Origin: Nomia melanderi
Lineage: Eukaryota; Arthropoda; Insecta; Hymenoptera; Halictidae
Assembly: GCF_051020985.1 (NCBI RefSeq)
Contig: NC_135000.1
Location: 24,024,784-24,088,783 of the forward strand
Reading direction: 5' to 3'
DNA: 64,000 nucleotides
Positions 62,126 to 64,000 of this stretch are shown here, piece after piece; position 1 is the stretch's first letter, and each line of letters starts with the position of its first letter. The notes beneath the pieces are model-generated. The model did not search any database, was not told where the DNA came from, and worked only from the letters and a program-made list of their open reading frames with translations. Made by a program: the position numbers and the translations under genes.

Positions 62126-63640
62126 AGCCGGTGCAGTGTTCTACATCGAAATTCAGCTCCCAGTCCGGCAGCGCGATCGATTGATTCACGGTGTAAAATG
62201 AACTCGGGAACGAAGACAACGGCGCGCGCGGCGTATTCGAACGTTGATACAGGGACAAGTTGCGACGAGCGTGACGGTGGTACCGGATGCAACGACGCCG
62301 CGGCGGATTTTAATTAATATATACTTAATTAAGTTTCTGCGACGCCTGCATTGTAGCCCGGCCACGGGCCTCGTTATCTATGCCACGCAGTGCGCGGGTG
62401 ATTTACTAATAGAAACTACGCGGAATAGTTCGTCTAGTTAAGCCCCTTCGAATACACATTGGTTTATTGTGCGCCGCACCGATGCACCGCGACGCTGTTA
62501 CGAAACATCCTATATCGCGGCTGTACGCCGGCTGGCTCTATTAAACCCTTTCATCCCTTCCCCCGCGCTTTACGGCCGCGTCCTCTCGTTTTCGATGCGC
62601 CGGCCGAGCACCTCCGCGTGCGTGTGTTCACGCGCATCGCCACGGTTCCACGGACATATCAATAATGTATACGTACCCGTGGCTCGCGACGAAAACGATT
62701 CGCCGGCGATTATTCCGTGGACTCTCACGGAAATAGCGGAAGAACGGCCCTACTGGCGTCATCGCTGTTTTCCAGCACGTAGCCGATACACGACAAAACC
62801 GATTGCCGGCGATTACTCTTTTACTGGGGGAACAATCGCGTCCCGTTCGATTGCTATACTTTTGAATTTGAACAGTGCACTATAGTCTTCGTGTCCAGGC
62901 TGATAACTTAATACCGCGTACTCGTGATTCCGTTAATAGAACCGTTGTTCGCGAGTTTTGACTTTAATAAAAAGGAAACTGATTCTTTTATTTCAGTTGC
63001 TCGTCGATTAATTTCGTACGAACTATCTCTATCCGAATATTTACCGATCGCAAGGATAGAAAATGTCGCACAATTCACCGACGTTGTTCGCCAACACTGC
63101 CAATGTGGACAACTAAGATCGCAAACAATTCGCCAGTGAACGTTCACAGCGCGAAGCATAGCTGAACAGCCGACATTCACGGCGGCGAGTATTGTTTACG
63201 CGCAATAATATCGATCAACATTGTCAAACGATATTGGTCCGCAAACAAATATACCGAGCGAACGATGTTTGCCAAGAATAATGCGACTATCAACGTTGTT
63301 CTCGCGACACGGCCGCCGTTGCCGCGACTCGGGGAAACGAGTTCGGGCTGGCCGTCGTGCGAGGAAGGGGTGGGCCACGGCCGAATTAAAATTCAGCGTG
63401 GCGCCGCGCGATTCTTTTTGATCTAATTGGGAATTATTGGAAGCCGGCATATGGCCTGGAACAGGTCACCGGGCATCAAAGGCCTGCGACCGTGGACGGG
63501 AGGGCGGCGGAGGGCGACAGACGCGTGCACGACAGCGGACGGAATGCCTTCGGCGATCTCGAGTTTCGCGTCGATTATTCCGTGGGCCGGGGCTTAATAA
63601 AAATGCACGATACGGCTGGCGCACAAAGAGGGGCTGATTC
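62126..63640. other. non-coding DNA
   Basis: 62200-62890 is CpG-moderate and 62900-63280 AT-richer. Frames are short and unrecognised. No RNA gene or element is seen. Confidence 0.5.
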
Positions 63641-63690
63641 GGCCCGGCCCGGCCCGGCCCGGCGAGGCGCGGCGCGGCGCGGCGCGGCGC
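63641..63690. repeat. GGCCC and GGCGC pentamer repeats
   Basis: Four GGCCC units (63641-63660) are followed by GGCGA and then about five GGCGC units. The tract is entirely G+C apart from one A and can fold on itself. It is a compound pentanucleotide repeat in CpG-dense DNA. Confidence 0.93.
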
Positions 63691-64000
63691 TCGAATCCTG
63701 ACGTCCCAGGAAACAGGACGGAGACCCTCGTTAACATTTTCCTTCGTCAAACCGCCTTTTGTCGGCGGTTCCAACCCCTTTCTCTCCCGACGCCGATAAC
63801 CGTGAACCGAACAGCCAGTTATCGTTTCGAGCTCTTAACGTCGCTTTTCCACGGTAACGAACGACTTCCCAGGCTCCCAGCGTCGTTTTCGGCTGACGAC
63901 GGGAAAACTCCGTTGGCCGGTCGCGCCAGTCTTCTCGGGTGGAATATTTCGAATTCCATTGTAATAACAAACCCGTGTCTGGCTTCGCGCGCGTTCCTAA
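63691..64000. other. non-coding DNA to the window end
   Basis: CpG-moderate sequence with no recognised feature. A minus frame (63731-63970) is open but Arg-rich and unrecognised. Confidence 0.5.

Overview
The window looks like nuclear DNA of an insect, most likely a hymenopteran (bee, ant or wasp). The reasons are indirect. CpG is very common in much of the non-coding sequence, which is typical of Hymenoptera. CpG-dense, GC-rich blocks alternate with AT-rich blocks. There are many short tandem repeats, no operons, and no gene that can be followed over more than one exon. The species is not identifiable by eye. I found no rRNA, tRNA, CRISPR array, intact transposon or recognisable protein domain.

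Most of the 64 kb therefore reads as intergenic or intronic DNA. The many long open frames are best explained by GC-rich, stop-poor, CpG-dense sequence. They are arginine-, serine- and proline-rich, overlap each other on both strands, and often lack an ATG. Only one coding candidate has several agreeing signals: a 67-codon frame on the minus strand (18378-18581). It has one membrane segment in a type II layout, lies downstream of a nearly ATG-free leader and a poly(dA:dT) tract, and ends exactly at a consensus 5' splice site. Two other ATG-started frames (56008-56445 and 58389-58646) are kept at very low confidence.

Layout: 1-5.3 kb is CpG-rich with an AT-rich interval and nothing firm. From 5.3 to 8.7 kb there is a 48-bp sequence repeated 1.3 kb apart, two compound microsatellites, a 10-bp tandem repeat and an AT-rich island. 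From 8.7 to 18.4 kb there are pyrimidine and purine tracts and unrecognised sequence. From 18.4 to 19.9 kb lie the membrane-protein candidate and a diverged segmental duplication. From 20 to 31 kb there is a 28-bp palindrome, a TATA/CATA tract and a GTCC repeat. From 31 to 49 kb there are two period-locked degenerate repeats (10 bp and 21 bp) and a sharply CpG-depleted island at 48.65-49.0 kb. From 49 to 64 kb there is a hairpin, a CGG repeat, a decayed repeat block and GC-rich pentamer repeats at the end.

No pathway or gene system can be claimed. The observations most worth checking are the membrane microprotein or first exon, the two helically phased repeats, the CpG-depleted island and the duplicated 48-bp element.
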